Below, one piece after another: positions 12,834 to 14,633 of a DNA stretch of 14,633 nucleotides (position 1 is the stretch's first letter; each line of letters begins with the position of its first letter). Position numbers and translations under genes: made by a program. The DNA is from Treponema sp. Its GTDB lineage: Bacteria > Spirochaetota > Spirochaetia > Treponematales > Treponemataceae. The stretch covers positions 1 through 14,633 of the forward strand of contig JAFTEK010000365.1 in the NCBI GenBank assembly GCA_017453705.1, given 5' to 3'. Below the pieces are notes generated by a model that saw only the letters and a list, made by a program, of their open reading frames with translations, was not told the DNA's origin and did not search any database.

Positions 12834-14030
12834 ATGCTTGAGGACTTCCTTGACGCACTGCAAAGCTTTAGGCGCAACAGGATGCGCACTTTTCTCTCAC
12901 TATTGGGCATTATCATAGGCGTGGCCTCAGTAATCGTAATAATGAGCCTGGGGCAGTCGTCCACACAGAAAATCAAGGACACCTTCGGTTCGGCAGGACT
13001 GGACATGGTGAGCCTGTCGGGTGGCTTCTTCCGCAGGAGCCGGGCAGCGGTCACGCTGAGCTTTGACGAGCCTTTCAGGGAGAAGCTTTTTGGCAGCATA
13101 GGGGGTATCAGGAAAATATGGTACAAGAACTCTCTTTCTGCGACAATCTCCTATGGCGAAACGAGCAGCAACGCCTCGTGCTCGGCGGTCGAGACTGACT
13201 ACATGCAGGCATGTGGCATACAGCTGGAGAGCGGCAGGTTCTTTGACGTGACCGATGACGTGAAGGGAACCCAGAAGATAATTCTGGGCAGCGCAATTGC
13301 CTCTACCCTGTTCCCCAACGGCGACGCGGTGGGAAAGCGCGTAATGCTTGTGGCGAGCAACGCCCCCTTCAGCTTCACGGTGATAGGTGTGCTCAAGGAG
13401 CAGTCATCGGGCATGGAGAACACAAGCCAAGGATGTTATATACCCAGGGGCTTTTACTCTCGCAAGATAAAGCCCAACCCCGCCGCAGACACCGTTATGG
13501 TTCAGGCAGAAAACGAGACTCTTGCCGTGAGCCTAAGCTCCAAGCTGGAAGAATACTGCAACAACCTGACCGGGACGGAAGGCTCCGTCTACGCCAGCTC
13601 CATGCAGAGCATGATAGAGCAGCTGGGTTCCATAACGAGCGTGCTCAGCCTGCTGCTTGCGGTCGTCGCGGGGATATCCCTGCTGGTCGGCGGCATAGGG
13701 ATAATGAACATAATGATTGTGACCGTCACCGAGCGCAAGCAGGAGATAGGAATCCGCAAGGCTCTTGGCGCAAGCCCCGCGCTCATACGCCGCCAGTTCC
13801 TCGTCGAGTCCGCGAGCATAACGCTGATGGGCGGCCTCCTCGGTATAGTCCTGGGAATAGCGATAAGCATCGCCGCAGAATACGTTCAGTCGGCAAAAAG
13901 CTTCGTCGTCAGCTGGACTGCCTGCCTGGTGGCGTTCGTGTTCTCCCTGTTCGTGGGAATCTTCTTCGGCCTTTCCCCCGCATCCCGCGCCGCCCGGCTG
14001 GATCCAGTGGAGGCCCTGTCCGGGGAATAA
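12834..14030 (+). CDS. MacB/FtsX-type ABC transporter permease
   Basis: This is a 398-residue inner-membrane permease with the MacB topology. One helix (about 18-39, after the N-terminal amphipathic stretch and RMRTFLSLLGIIIGVASVI) is followed by a large periplasmic domain (about 41-265), then three helices (about 266-297, 328-348 and 360-382). Between helices two and three is the coupling region TERKQEIGIRKALGAS (298-313), the clearest family signature; the chain ends RAARLDPVEALSGE, also typical. It should dimerise and work with the ATPase at 10147, the adaptor and the TolC-like duct to expel substrates such as peptides, antibiotics or lipoproteins; the cargo is unknown. The ribosome site is weak (AGGA, 7 nt before the ATG). 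It starts 23 bp after the glycoside-hydrolase-like gene, so the two are likely co-transcribed. Confidence 0.92.
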   Translation: MLEDFLDALQSFRRNRMRTFLSLLGIIIGVASVIVIMSLGQSSTQKIKDTFGSAGLDMVSLSGGFFRRSRAAVTLSFDEPFREKLFGSIGGIRKIWYKNSLSATISYGETSSNASCSAVETDYMQACGIQLESGRFFDVTDDVKGTQKIILGSAIASTLFPNGDAVGKRVMLVASNAPFSFTVIGVLKEQSSGMENTSQGCYIPRGFYSRKIKPNPAADTVMVQAENETLAVSLSSKLEEYCNNLTGTEGSVYASSMQSMIEQLGSITSVLSLLLAVVAGISLLVGGIGIMNIMIVTVTERKQEIGIRKALGASPALIRRQFLVESASITLMGGLLGIVLGIAISIAAEYVQSAKSFVVSWTACLVAFVFSLFVGIFFGLSPASRAARLDPVEALSGE

Positions 14031-14034
14031 CGGC

Positions 14035-14051
14035 GAGGATTCGGCATCCTC
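14035..14051. terminator. Hairpin at the end of the exporter operon
   Basis: GAGGAT (14035-14040) and ATCCTC (14046-14051) pair perfectly around a 5-nt loop, starting 4 nt after the permease stop codon. The following plus-strand sequence has only short T runs (ATTTATCT), so termination may be partial. Its right arm overlaps the stop codon of the convergent gene. Confidence 0.45.
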
Positions 14052-14523
14052 AAGATTTATCTAAAGGCACATTCCATTGCACTTCGCCGTTCACGTCTCT
14101 GATTCTAGAAAACAAATCCTGCAAATGCGGATTGTGTATAAGCTGCGGGAAAGGCACGATTATTTTCTGCTCGCTGCCATTCGTTTTTATGCATACGGAA
14201 TAACGCCAGTGACCACCGCTTGGCCGCCCCGTTTTTATGCGGATATACTCTCGCTTTATTTTCACAATGTCCGAGTAATTGATTTTTTCCGTATGCCCAA
14301 AACTGCGGACTTCAAAATGAGTGTCGTCATAAAAAATTCGTTCGTTCAATTCTGCGACAATGGCAAACGAAAACAAAAGGACAAACAGGCTGGCGACCAG
14401 AAGCGGAACGAATCCTCCATGCTCCAGCCAGCAGGGAACAAGAAACGACAAGGAAGCTAGTATTCCCAAAGCATCTGTGACAATGCGGATAACATTTTCA
14501 TTCTCAATTCCGATTTTCTGCAT
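14050..14523 (-). CDS. Small membrane protein with PH-like domain
   Basis: This 157-residue protein has two close hydrophobic helices (about 13-32 and 38-57), then a soluble part (62-157) that reads like a bacterial PH domain: ERIFYDDTHFEVRSFGHTEK, INYSDIVKIKREYIRIKTG and RYSVCIKTNGSEQKIIVPF. Proteins of this layout are common membrane-associated proteins of unknown role. GGAG lies about 6 nt before the ATG. Its stop codon lies inside the hairpin that ends the exporter operon, so the two transcription units converge with no spare sequence. It is more AT-rich than the exporter genes. No functional link to them is evident. The domain call is by pattern only. Confidence 0.65.
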   Translation of the reverse strand: MQKIGIENENVIRIVTDALGILASLSFLVPCWLEHGGFVPLLVASLFVLLFSFAIVAELNERIFYDDTHFEVRSFGHTEKINYSDIVKIKREYIRIKTGRPSGGHWRYSVCIKTNGSEQKIIVPFPQLIHNPHLQDLFSRIRDVNGEVQWNVPLDKS

Positions 14524-14633
14524 TTTTTACTCCGAGCATCTTTAAATTTGGCAAAAACCAGGTATCAGTTATTGAAATGTCCTGCTGTTTCCCGGACAAA
14601 GAAAAACTTATAGTATACTCCATCTTCAGAATA
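14524..14633 (-). other. Upstream region of the PH-like gene, no clear promoter
   Basis: The 110 bp to the window edge hold the ribosome site and an imperfect inverted pair TGTCC/GGACA (14579-14583 and 14595-14599). On the minus strand TTGTCC followed after 17 nt by TTCAAT is the best promoter-like pair but is poor at the -10. I see no gene in it. Confidence 0.2.

Noticed and set aside
12121..12858. 245-codon minus-strand frame across the end of the glycoside-hydrolase-like gene
   Set aside because: It is again a shadow of the coding strand, crosses the gene boundary and has no ribosome site of note.
1..14633. CRISPR arrays, tRNA or rRNA genes, insertion sequences, attachment sites
   Set aside because: Looked for on both strands; no regularly spaced repeats, cloverleaf-like segments, transposase motifs or integrase motifs were found.

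Overview
The window looks like chromosome from a Gram-negative-type bacterium. The best guess is a spirochaete of the Treponema kind: there is a TolC-like outer-membrane factor, strong AGGAGG ribosome sites, frequent ATA and AGG codons at intermediate GC, and a protein repertoire typical of host-associated treponemes. The taxonomy is inference only; no RNA gene or marker gene is present. No tRNA, rRNA, CRISPR array, transposase or integrase was seen.

Region 1 (1-3094) is a possible sulfur-metabolism locus. A nitrogenase-component-1-like protein (NifK-type, three conserved cysteines) runs leftwards out of the window, and a ribosome site for a further gene lies at the very edge. Divergent from it are a PatB/MalY-type C-S lyase and an Rrf2-family regulator that overlap by 8 nt. 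The two directions are read from face-to-face promoters that share their -10 region. Each -35 lies inside a copy of a 17-bp element, so one regulator could shut both sides. The lyase leader holds a perfect 12-bp stem.

Region 2 (3105-7523) holds separate genes: a secreted C-type-lectin/Ig-like protein, a divergent sodium-coupled (SNF/SLC6-type) amino-acid symporter, and a lipoprotein 5'-nucleotidase convergent with the symporter. A large hairpin separates the last two. The 460-bp gap after the nucleotidase contains its promoter, a terminator-like hairpin and a 70-codon, protein-like frame with no start codon, probably a gene remnant.

Region 3 (7569-14030) is a MacAB/TolC-type tripartite export operon: outer-membrane factor, periplasmic adaptor, ABC ATPase, then a permease. 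An unusual gene for a cytoplasmic glycoside-hydrolase-like protein sits between ATPase and permease. A hairpin ends the operon and overlaps the stop codon of a convergent small membrane protein with a PH-like domain (14050-14523).

The two most system-like items are the nitrogenase-like/C-S-lyase/Rrf2 locus with its mirror-image control region, and the exporter operon carrying a carbohydrate-enzyme-like gene.
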